From assembly GCA_946481195.1 (NCBI GenBank), contig CAMLNG010000034.1, positions 1 through 15,108 of the forward strand: a stretch of 15,108 bases of DNA. The letters run 5' to 3'. This DNA comes from an uncultured Chromatiaceae bacterium. GTDB lineage: Bacteria > Pseudomonadota > Gammaproteobacteria > Enterobacterales > Alteromonadaceae. Below, piece after piece: positions 8,860 to 15,108 of this stretch. The translations under genes and the position numbers were made by a program. Each line of letters begins with the position of its first letter. Within the stretch, counting starts at the first letter, position 1. A model generated the notes under the pieces. That model was not told the DNA's origin and did no database searches. It saw only the letters and a list, made by a program, of their open reading frames with translations.

Positions 8860-10091
8860 CCAAGTCGTTAGATCGGGATCTGATCGTCGGGTTAGATATC
8901 GGCACCTCGCAAATTAAAGCCGTGGTCGGTGAGATCACCGCTGATAACCAGCTGGCGATTGTCGGCGTCGGGACGCATATTGCCCGCGGCATGGATAAAG
9001 GTGGCGTCAACGATCTGAATCTGGTGGTGCAGTCGGTCCAGCGCGCCATTGATGAAGCCGAACTGATGGCGGATTGCCGCGTATCTTCGGTGTATTTAGG
9101 CATTACCGGAAAACATATCCGCTGCCAGAACGAAAGCGGCATGGTACCGATTAACGACACTGAAGTGACTGCAGATGATGTCGCCAACGTGATCCACGCC
9201 GCAAAGTCGGTGCCGATCTCCGCTGAACGCCGGTTATTGCATGTATTGCCGCAGGAATTTTCCGTCGACATGCAGGAAGGTATTAAAAGCCCGATTGGCA
9301 TGTCCGGTGTAAGGATGGAAGCCAAAGCGCACATCATCACTTGCGCCAATGATATGGCGAAGAATATCGAGAAATGTGTCGAGCGCTGCAGTTTGCATGT
9401 TGATCAGCTGATATTCAGCTCGCTGGCGTCAAGCTTTGCCATCCTGACCGAAGATGAAAAAGAGTTAGGCGTCTGTGTGGTTGATATGGGCGGCGGTACT
9501 ATCGATATTTCGATTTATACCAATGGCGCACTGCGGCATACCGCAGTGATCCCGGTGGCTGGTAACCAGGTGACCAGCGATATCGCCAAAATCTTCCGCA
9601 CGCCGATTGGCCACGCCGAAGAGATTAAAATTCAGTACGCCTGTGCGCTCAGAAGCATGGTCGGCAAAGAAGAAAGTATTGAAGTGCCAAGCGTCGGTGG
9701 CCGTCCGGCCCGCAGCATGTCGCGGCACACGCTGGCCGAAGTGGTCGAGCCGCGTTATCAGGAATTATTTGAACTGGTGGTAGAAGAAATTCGCGCCAGT
9801 GGTCTGGAGGAGCAAATCGCCGCAGGCGTGGTGTTAACCGGCGGGACCGCCAAAATGGAAGGTGCCGTTGAGTTTGCCGAAGATATCTTCCAGATGCCGG
9901 TGCGGCTGGGTTACCCGGCGCATATCACCGAATTAACCGAGTATGTGAACGACCCGGCTTATGCCAGCGTGGTCGGTCTGTTATTGTATGGCAAAGATGC
10001 ACGTGCCCAGCAGAAAAAAGCAGTGGCGGCACGGGAGTCGGTTGGTGGTTTTGTCAAGAAACTGACCAGCTGGTTTAAAGGCGAGTTTTGA
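8856..10091 (+). CDS. ftsA: FtsA, actin-like membrane tether of the Z ring
   Basis: FtsA is an actin-fold ATPase that anchors FtsZ polymers to the inner membrane and recruits later division proteins. The 411 residues include the phosphate-1 loop GLDIGTSQIK (12-21), the FtsA-specific 1C domain region (about 85-165, with VLPQEFSVD), the phosphate-2 loop VVDMGGGTIDIS (208-219) and the adenosine motif VLTGGTAKMEG (326-336). The C-terminus GFVKKLTSWFKGEF is the amphipathic helix that binds the membrane. The ATG is shared with the ftsQ stop (ATGA at 8856-8859), and only a weak purine stretch (GGAAAAGAGAAAA) precedes it. Because the broken ftsQ frame stops about 90 bases upstream, coupling to ftsA would be altered if the lesion is real. 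ftsZ follows after 25 bases. Confidence 0.98.
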   Translation: MTKSLDRDLIVGLDIGTSQIKAVVGEITADNQLAIVGVGTHIARGMDKGGVNDLNLVVQSVQRAIDEAELMADCRVSSVYLGITGKHIRCQNESGMVPINDTEVTADDVANVIHAAKSVPISAERRLLHVLPQEFSVDMQEGIKSPIGMSGVRMEAKAHIITCANDMAKNIEKCVERCSLHVDQLIFSSLASSFAILTEDEKELGVCVVDMGGGTIDISIYTNGALRHTAVIPVAGNQVTSDIAKIFRTPIGHAEEIKIQYACALRSMVGKEESIEVPSVGGRPARSMSRHTLAEVVEPRYQELFELVVEEIRASGLEEQIAAGVVLTGGTAKMEGAVEFAEDIFQMPVRLGYPAHITELTEYVNDPAYASVVGLLLYGKDARAQQKKAVAARESVGGFVKKLTSWFKGEF

Positions 10092-10116
10092 GTAAGCGTA
10101 AAACGGAGAGAGCAAC

Positions 10117-11328
10117 ATGTTTGAGTTAATGGAAAACCACAGCGAAGAAGCTGTCATCAAAGTGGTTGGCGTCGGTGGCGGTGGCGGTAACGCTGTCGAA
10201 TACATGGTCGCCAGCAACATTGAAGGGGTGGAATTTATTGCCGCCAATACCGATGCGCAGGCGCTGCGTAATTCATCGGCCAACGTCACCCTGCAGCTGG
10301 GTGCTAATGTCACCAAGGGTTTAGGTGCTGGTGCAAATCCGGATGTTGGCCGCCGTTCAGCCGAAGAAGACCGTGATACCATCAAAAAAACCATCATGGG
10401 CGCTGATATGGTGTTTATCGCGGCTGGTATGGGCGGTGGTACCGGTACAGGTGCTGCGCCAATTGTGGCTCAGGTTGCTAAAGAATTGGGTATTCTGACA
10501 GTTGCTGTCGTCACTAAACCTTTCCCGTTTGAAGGCAAAAAACGCTCAAATTACGCTGACGAAGGCATCAATGAACTGGCGAAACACGTCGATTCGCTGA
10601 TCACCATTCCAAACGATAAGTTATTAAAAGTATTGGGTAAAGGCACCAGCCTGCTCGATGCGTTCAAAGCTGCCAATAATGTGCTGCTCGGCGCGGTACA
10701 AGGTATTGCTGAGCTGATCACCCGTCCTGGTCTGATTAACGTCGACTTCGCCGACGTTCGTACAGTCATGTCAGAAATGGGTACCGCGATGATGGGCACC
10801 GGCCGTGCTACAGGCCCGGACCGCGCTGAAGAAGCCGCCGAACAGGCAATTTCCAGCCCGCTGCTGGAAGATATCGATTTGTCTGGTGCCAAAGGCATTC
10901 TGGTCAATATCACTGCTGGTTTAGACCTGACCATCGAAGAGTTTGAAATCGTTGGTAATGCAGTGAAAGCTTTTGCATCTGAAAACGCCACTGTTGTGGT
11001 CGGTGCGGTTATCGACCCTGAAATGTCAGACGAGCTGCGTGTGACAGTTGTGGCAACTGGTATTGGTGCAGAGCGTCGTCCGGATATCAGCCTGGTGCAT
11101 GGTCATCACCGTGCCGAACCAGTGCGTGGTGGTTATCACAGCGCTCCAGCGGCCTTTGGTCACGGCGGCAGCGTGTACGGTCATGCCGGCAACACTGCGC
11201 GTGAAATGCGTGAAGCCCAGCCGGCAATGGCTGCTGTGGAAGCGCCACAAAGCAAGCCACAGGCGGACAACAAAGCCAATATTGATATTTTCGACATTCC
11301 GGCATTCCTGCGTAAGCAAGCCGATTAA
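10117..11328 (+). CDS. ftsZ: FtsZ, tubulin-like division GTPase
   Basis: FtsZ polymerises with GTP into the Z ring that organises septation. The 403 residues contain [12 protein letters not shown] (16-27), the tubulin signature [10 protein letters not shown] (106-115), and the catalytic T7 loop NVDFAD (208-213). A variable linker runs from about residue 325 to 387. The conserved C-terminal peptide [13 protein letters not shown] closes the protein and is the binding site for FtsA, ZipA and similar partners. The linker is unusually rich in histidine and glycine at 328-356 (six His in 29 residues). GGAGAG at 10105-10110 lies 6 bases from the ATG. It is the last gene of the tightly packed division run. 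Confidence 0.99.
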   Translation: MFELMENHSEEAVIKVVGVGGGGGNAVEYMVASNIEGVEFIAANTDAQALRNSSANVTLQLGANVTKGLGAGANPDVGRRSAEEDRDTIKKTIMGADMVFIAAGMGGGTGTGAAPIVAQVAKELGILTVAVVTKPFPFEGKKRSNYADEGINELAKHVDSLITIPNDKLLKVLGKGTSLLDAFKAANNVLLGAVQGIAELITRPGLINVDFADVRTVMSEMGTAMMGTGRATGPDRAEEAAEQAISSPLLEDIDLSGAKGILVNITAGLDLTIEEFEIVGNAVKAFASENATVVVGAVIDPEMSDELRVTVVATGIGAERRPDISLVHGHHRAEPVRGGYHSAPAAFGHGGSVYGHAGNTAREMREAQPAMAAVEAPQSKPQADNKANIDIFDIPAFLRKQAD

Positions 11329-11350
11329 TCGAAAAAATCGCTGGGTTTAA

Positions 11351-11365
11351 GCTGAATTTTTCAGC
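11351..11365 (+). other. Small hairpin between ftsZ and lpxC
   Basis: A 6-base stem (GCTGAA / TTCAGC) with a TTT loop lies 22 bases after the ftsZ stop. The T run is in the loop, and no T tract follows the stem, so it is not a classical intrinsic terminator. It might stabilise the ftsZ message end or cause weak attenuation. Function is unproven. Confidence 0.3.
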
Positions 11366-11397
11366 CATAAAGCCAGTCTGAAGTCGGACCTGTAGCA

Positions 11398-11426
11398 TTG
11401 GCATCGTTGTTAACATATGCTATGCT
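11398..11426 (+). promoter_or_regulatory. Probable sigma70 promoter of lpxC
   Basis: A -35 box TTGGCA (11398-11403, 5 of 6 matches to consensus) is followed, after exactly 17 bases, by a -10 box TATGCT (11421-11426, 4 of 6). TGC immediately before it forms an extended -10 element. The -10 lies in a tandem TATGCTATGCT. Transcription would start near 11433 and give a leader of about 38 bases before lpxC. It lies in the first real intergenic gap of the cluster, which supports independent expression of lpxC. Confidence 0.65.
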
Positions 11427-11470
11427 TCGCCGCCGTTTGGAATTGTTCAGTTTTTGAACAGGAAAAAATG

Positions 11471-12382
11471 ATGATTAAACAACGTACTATCACGAAGACC
11501 ATCAGCTCCATCGGAGTGGGTTTACACAAAGGCGAAAAGGTTACGCTTACTCTCCGGCCTGCGCCCGACAACACAGGTATTGTGTTCCGTCGTGTAGATC
11601 TGAACCCGGTGGTCGACTTTAAAGTCGCACCAGAACTGGTGGGTGACACAGTGATGTGTACCTGTCTGATTAATCCTCAGGGCGTCCGGTTATCCACTAC
11701 TGAACACCTGATGGCGGCTGTCGCCGGCCTCGGTATCGACAATCTGATTGTCGAAGTCGATTCCGCCGAAATCCCAATCATGGACGGCAGCGCCAATCCA
11801 TTCGTTTATTTGTTACTCGAAGCCGGTGTGTCTGAACAGAAGCTGGCGAAGAAATTCATCCGTATCAAGAAAACAGTGCGGGTCGAAGACGGTGACAAAT
11901 GGGCCGAGTTCAAACCACATCATGGTTTTCGCATCGACTTTGCCATCGACTTTGACCACCCGGTCATTGCCGAAACCCGTCAGCACATGAAAGTTGATTT
12001 CTCGGCTGCCGGTTTTATCAAAGATATCAGCCGCGCCCGTACTTTTGGTTTCCTGCAGGATATTGAATATCTGCGCGCCAATAACCTGGCGTTAGGCGGC
12101 AGCTTTGATAATGCTGTAGTTCTGGATGAGTTCCGCGTGCTGAACCAGGATGGCCTGCGTTACGACGACGAATTTATCAAACACAAAATTCTCGATGCGA
12201 TCGGCGATTTATACATGGCCGGTTACAGCATCCTCGGTGAGTTCAAAGCCTATAAAACCGGCCATGCGCTGAATAATCAGCTGCTCTGTGCCGTGCTGGC
12301 CAATCAGGAAAACTGGGAGTTTGTGACTTTTGACAAACCAGCCCAGCTGCCGATTTCTTATTTGGCACCACAACTGGCCTGA
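11471..12382 (+). CDS. lpxC: LpxC, UDP-3-O-acyl-N-acetylglucosamine deacetylase
   Basis: LpxC is the zinc enzyme for the committed step of lipid A synthesis. It removes the acetyl group from UDP-3-O-acyl-GlcNAc in the cytoplasm. From the ATG at 11471 it has 303 residues and begins [19 protein letters not shown], as in the family. E78, H79, H238, D242 and H265 fall exactly at the E. coli catalytic and zinc-site numbers ([24 protein letters not shown]). An ATG at 11468 is also possible. The in-frame ATG at 11417 lies within the promoter and adds unrelated residues, so it is rejected. AGGA at 11460-11463 serves as ribosome site. The protein ends APQLA; in E. coli the C-terminal tail ending in VLA is the FtsH degradation signal. 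A strong terminator follows. Confidence 0.98.
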   Translation: MIKQRTITKTISSIGVGLHKGEKVTLTLRPAPDNTGIVFRRVDLNPVVDFKVAPELVGDTVMCTCLINPQGVRLSTTEHLMAAVAGLGIDNLIVEVDSAEIPIMDGSANPFVYLLLEAGVSEQKLAKKFIRIKKTVRVEDGDKWAEFKPHHGFRIDFAIDFDHPVIAETRQHMKVDFSAAGFIKDISRARTFGFLQDIEYLRANNLALGGSFDNAVVLDEFRVLNQDGLRYDDEFIKHKILDAIGDLYMAGYSILGEFKAYKTGHALNNQLLCAVLANQENWEFVTFDKPAQLPISYLAPQLA

Positions 12383-12401
12383 TAATGTGGCATTGACCTG
12401 A

Positions 12402-12435
12402 AGTAAAAGGTGGCTGTTGCCACCTTTTACTTTTT
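12402..12435 (+). terminator. Intrinsic terminator after lpxC, possibly bidirectional
   Basis: A perfect 13-base stem (AGTAAAAGGTGGC and its complement) with a TGTT loop spans 12402-12431 and runs into a T tract at 12431-12435. It begins 19 bases after the lpxC stop. The minus-strand DUF721 gene ends at 12453, so the same hairpin could also end that transcript. On that strand the following T tract is poor, so activity there is less certain. Confidence 0.9.
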
Positions 12436-12452
12436 AGGGGGCGTGCTATTGC

Positions 12453-12932
12453 TTAATCGGTCTTCTTTCGTTGCTGTGCCAGCATTGCCAGTTTACGTAA
12501 TTTTTCGGCTAGCACCGGGTCAGCGTTTTCAGCACTTGCCAGCAGATACCCTGCAGCCTGTTCACTGATTTGCCGTGCCTGCGGTTGTGCCGCACTGGTT
12601 GCTTCCTGCGTCTGATAACGTAAATCCAGATTTGGATTGACCTCAATATCAATACCCATACATTCGGGCAGGACATTCTGACGAAATTTCGTTAGAATGT
12701 CGGCGTTCTGCATTTTCAGCCGCGTTGCCCAGCTGGCAGAGCTGCACATTATTTGTACCCGGCCGGCCTGAACCCGGTTCACCTTACAGAAAGTCAGCTT
12801 TTCCAGTTGCAAGATCTGCATTAATTCGGTATTAAGATGTCGCACTATGTCTGCTTGCTGTTGCCCCTGATATACAGGGTTTTGTTGCAACAGCGTCATC
12901 AGGTCGACCGGTTTGCGCGAATAGCGGGCCAT
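12453..12932 (-). CDS. dciA: DUF721 / DciA-like protein, probable replicative helicase loader
   Basis: The 159-residue protein starting MARYSRKPVDLMTLLQ resembles the DUF721 family, whose characterised member DciA helps load or operate the DnaB helicase in bacteria lacking DnaC/DnaI. The family core is seen as LNTELMQILQLEKLTF followed by GRVQIMCSSASWATRLKMQN and ADILTKFRQNVLP, roughly residues 33-90. A polar, probably disordered region (QTQEATSAAQPQARQ) precedes a short C-terminal helical segment rich in Ala, Leu and Lys. The frame is open further upstream to 13013, but those 27 residues overlap the divergent peptidase start and do not look like the family, so 12932 is preferred despite lacking a clear ribosome site. 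The same neighbourhood, between lpxC and secA, is known for DUF721 genes in other gammaproteobacteria. The dciA role is inferred from family. Confidence 0.8.
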   Translation of the reverse strand: MARYSRKPVDLMTLLQQNPVYQGQQQADIVRHLNTELMQILQLEKLTFCKVNRVQAGRVQIMCSSASWATRLKMQNADILTKFRQNVLPECMGIDIEVNPNLDLRYQTQEATSAAQPQARQISEQAAGYLLASAENADPVLAEKLRKLAMLAQQRKKTD

Positions 12933-12958
12933 AACAAAAACACAGAAACTGAGGTCCC

Positions 12959-13912
12959 ATGAGTCTAACAGTTTTTCCGGATGACCGACATCAGCACGGT
13001 CGTTTTGGGACAACCGCCAGTCAGCGGTTAGTCAGTGCGGCTTTGCTGTTCTGTATCGCCGTTGGTGCTGGAGTTGCATTAGGCCGGATCTGGACAGATC
13101 CACAGACCTATCCGCTGAATCCGCTGCCAGAGCGTGCTGAGAATGCTGAAATCGACGCCATCCGTTTACAAGCAGAACACCAGATTGCTGCACTGACCGC
13201 TAAAGTTGCTTCCTTGCAGGCCCAGGTCAACCGGCTGAATATGGTGGGTGAGCGTCTTATTGATGCAGCAGATTTACCGGCAGATCAATTTAATCTGCGC
13301 CAGGAACCGCCGATGGGGGGGCCTGCTCAGACTTCGGTAGATGACAGTTTATTTGCTGTGTCGGAAGTCCTGACCAGGATGTCGGAACTTGAACAAGACC
13401 TGCAACATGAACAATCCCGCTTTAGCCTGCTTGAATCTCTCGATTTGAATCACCATATCGGTTTGAACAGTCAATTGTCCGGCCGGCCTGTGCAAGCAGG
13501 TTACCTGTCATCTGCCTTTGGTGTCCGTACTGACCCATTTACCGGCGAACCCGCAATCCACCAAGGGGTTGATTTTGCCGGTGAAGAAGGCAGCGCTGTC
13601 ATAGCGACGGCCGGCGGCATAGTGACCTGGGCCGGTGAACGCTTTGGTTATGGCCGGATGGTGGAAATTGAGCACGCGGGCGGGTATCGCACCCGCTATG
13701 CGCATGCGAAAGCGGTCAGTGTGCAGATTGGCCAACTAGTGGATAAAGGCCAGCAGGTCGCCACTCTTGGCAATACCGGTCGCTCGACCGGTCCACATGT
13801 GCATTACGAAGTATTGAAAAACGGTAAACAAATAAACCCGCAGGCCTTTATCGGCCCGCTTAATAACAGCTTATATGGCTCTGCCAGGACCGCGCTGCGG
13901 TCTCAACATTAA
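12959..13912 (+). CDS. M23 (LytM-type) peptidoglycan metallopeptidase, membrane-anchored
   Basis: This is a predicted periplasmic zinc endopeptidase that would cut peptide cross-links of peptidoglycan. The 317 residues comprise a short polar N-terminus, one membrane segment at about 24-45 (LVSAALLFCIAVGAGVALG), coiled-coil-like stretches at about 60-100 and 133-160, and an M23 domain at about 180-295. The zinc and catalytic residues are present: H201 and D205 in HQGVDFAG, H249 in RYAHA, and H280/H282 in GPHVHYEV. It therefore looks active, unlike degenerate LytM proteins such as EnvC. GAGGT at 12951-12955 precedes the ATG by only 3 bases. Only 26 bases separate it from the divergent DUF721 start. 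secA follows after 18 bases with no terminator, so the two are probably cotranscribed. The exact subfamily (MepM-, NlpD-like or other) is unclear. Confidence 0.93.
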   Translation: MSLTVFPDDRHQHGRFGTTASQRLVSAALLFCIAVGAGVALGRIWTDPQTYPLNPLPERAENAEIDAIRLQAEHQIAALTAKVASLQAQVNRLNMVGERLIDAADLPADQFNLRQEPPMGGPAQTSVDDSLFAVSEVLTRMSELEQDLQHEQSRFSLLESLDLNHHIGLNSQLSGRPVQAGYLSSAFGVRTDPFTGEPAIHQGVDFAGEEGSAVIATAGGIVTWAGERFGYGRMVEIEHAGGYRTRYAHAKAVSVQIGQLVDKGQQVATLGNTGRSTGPHVHYEVLKNGKQINPQAFIGPLNNSLYGSARTALRSQH

Positions 13913-13930
13913 AATAGTGGTACCAGGACA

Positions 13931-15108
13931 ATGTTAGGAAAGCTTTTTACCAAATTAATTGGTAGCCGGAACGACCGTTATCTGAAAAAACTGCGTAAAA
14001 CGGTTGACCAGATCAATGCTTTGGAAAGTCAGTATGTGGCGCTGTCAGATGCAGAACTACAGCAAAAAACTGGCGAGTTTAAGCAACGTTATGCAGATGG
14101 TACCTCGCTGGATGATTTGCTGCCTGAAGCTTTTGCGACAGTCCGCGAAGCCAGTAAACGTATTTTTGGCATGCGCCATTTTGATGTTCAGCTGATCGGT
14201 GGCATGGTGTTGCATCAAGGCAAAATCTCTGAGATGCGCACCGGTGAAGGTAAGACCCTGACCGCGACGCTGCCAGCTTATCTGAACGCGTTAAGCGGCC
14301 GTGCTGTGCACGTCATCACCGTCAACGATTATCTGGCCAAGCGTGATGCGGCAACCAACGAACCGTTGTTTAATTTCCTGGGGCTGACTGTCGGCGTCAA
14401 CGTGCCTGGCATGCAACATATGGAAAAACAACAAGCCTATAACGCTGATATCACTTATGGTACCAATAACGAATTTGGCTTTGACTATTTGCGCGACAAC
14501 ATGGCGTTTAGCATGCCAGACCGTGTACAACGCGATTTAGCCTTTGCGATTATCGATGAAGTGGACTCTATTTTAATCGACGAAGCCCGCACGCCTCTGA
14601 TTATCTCTGGTCAGGCCGAGGATAGCTCGGAACTTTACCGTCAAATTGACCAGGTAGTGCCACAGCTGCAACGTCAGGAAAAAGAAGACGAAGAAGGCGA
14701 AATGGGTGATGGTCATTACACCATCGACGAAAAAGCCAAACAGATTTATCTGACTGAACGCGGCCAAATCCGCGTCGAAGAAATTCTGGTCGAGCGTGGC
14801 CTGATGCAACCAGGCGATTCGCTGTACTCGGCAACCAATATCACCTTGTTACACCATGTCTATGCTGGCCTACGGGCACACAACCTGTTTAAGAAAGACG
14901 TGGATTATGTGGTGAAAGACGACCAAATCGTCATCGTCGACGAACATACCGGCCGGACTATGGAAGGCCGCCGTTGGTCTGAAGGTTTACATCAGGCAAT
15001 TGAAGCCAAAGAAGGTGTGCGCATTCAGAACGAAAACCAGACTCTGGCGTCTATCACTTTCCAGAACTACTTCCGTTTGTACGAAAAACTGGCCGGTATG
15101 ACCGGGAC
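13931..15108 (+). CDS. secA: SecA, preprotein translocase ATPase (3' end outside window)
   Basis: SecA is the ATPase motor that pushes unfolded preproteins through the SecYEG channel. The first 392 codons are present of a protein usually near 900 residues. It begins [20 protein letters not shown] like E. coli SecA. Walker A is MRTGEGKT (102-109), [12 protein letters not shown] follows, then [17 protein letters not shown], and the DEAD-type Walker B is [16 protein letters not shown] with D209/E210. The preprotein-binding domain begins after about residue 225, with an acidic stretch at about 248-260. AGGA at 13925-13928 is only 2 bases from the ATG. No secM-like gene lies upstream; the M23 peptidase gene takes that place, so the E. 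coli type of SecM-controlled translation is not supported here. Confidence 0.98.
   Translation, partial: MLGKLFTKLIGSRNDRYLKKLRKTVDQINALESQYVALSDAELQQKTGEFKQRYADGTSLDDLLPEAFATVREASKRIFGMRHFDVQLIGGMVLHQGKISEMRTGEGKTLTATLPAYLNALSGRAVHVITVNDYLAKRDAATNEPLFNFLGLTVGVNVPGMQHMEKQQAYNADITYGTNNEFGFDYLRDNMAFSMPDRVQRDLAFAIIDEVDSILIDEARTPLIISGQAEDSSELYRQIDQVVPQLQRQEKEDEEGEMGDGHYTIDEKAKQIYLTERGQIRVEEILVERGLMQPGDSLYSATNITLLHHVYAGLRAHNLFKKDVDYVVKDDQIVIVDEHTGRTMEGRRWSEGLHQAIEAKEGVRIQNENQTLASITFQNYFRLYEKLAGMTG

Noticed and set aside
8624..9349. A 241-codon open frame on the minus strand opposite ftsQ/ftsA
   Set aside because: It lies antisense to well-conserved genes, resembles no family I know, and is explained by codon bias of the plus-strand genes.
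11417..11470. N-terminal extension of lpxC from an upstream in-frame ATG
   Set aside because: It lies over the -10 box, has no family resemblance, and the conserved MIKQRT start has a ribosome site.
11614..11627. Perfect 14-base palindrome CGACTTTAAAGTCG
   Set aside because: It sits in conserved lpxC coding sequence (V-D-F-K-V) and is single; probably chance.
11690..11698. TTATCCACT, one mismatch from a DnaA box
   Set aside because: It is single, inside lpxC, with no cluster of boxes or AT-rich region; not an origin.
12933..13013. 27-residue N-terminal extension of the DUF721 protein
   Set aside because: It overlaps the start of the divergent peptidase gene and does not look like the family; MARYSRKP is a more natural start.

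Overview
The window is a nearly gap-free piece of the division and cell wall (dcw) cluster of a gammaproteobacterium. The gene order is murF-mraY-murD-ftsW-murG-murC-ddl-ftsQ-ftsA-ftsZ-lpxC, followed by a divergent pair (dciA-like on the minus strand, an M23 peptidase on the plus strand) and secA. The proteins resemble Escherichia coli orthologues closely: MraY has the same length of 360 residues, and the LpxC catalytic residues fall at the same numbers. The lpxC / DUF721 (DciA) / M23 peptidase / secA arrangement, with no secM between lpxC and secA, suggests the Alteromonadales-Pseudomonas side of the class rather than Enterobacteriaceae. A Rheinheimera- or Shewanella-like organism is a guess from family resemblance, not a determination.

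Bases 1-8109 hold the peptidoglycan precursor genes. MurC and MurD (with MurE, outside the window) and MurF add amino acids to the UDP-MurNAc peptide. Ddl supplies D-Ala-D-Ala. MraY and MurG build lipid I and lipid II, and FtsW polymerises lipid II at the septum. Bases 8106-11328 hold the divisome genes ftsQ, ftsA and ftsZ. All are on the plus strand with overlaps or very short gaps (four-base ATGA overlaps at murD/ftsW, murC/ddl, ddl/ftsQ and ftsQ/ftsA), as expected for one translationally coupled transcript.

A 142-base gap after ftsZ carries a good sigma70-type promoter for lpxC, the committed step of lipid A synthesis. lpxC ends at a strong hairpin terminator that also faces the end of the minus-strand DUF721 gene. 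That gene and the M23 peptidase gene start back to back, and the peptidase gene runs on to secA, which leaves the window after 392 codons.

The most notable anomaly is ftsQ. Its frame breaks near base 8736 and the conserved C-terminus continues in the +1 frame up to the ftsA start. This looks like loss of about 8 bases, either a sequence error or a real lesion that removes the FtsB-binding end of an essential protein. I found no mobile element, tRNA, rRNA, CRISPR array or convincing new system; this is core genome. No gene-free stretch exceeds 300 bases.
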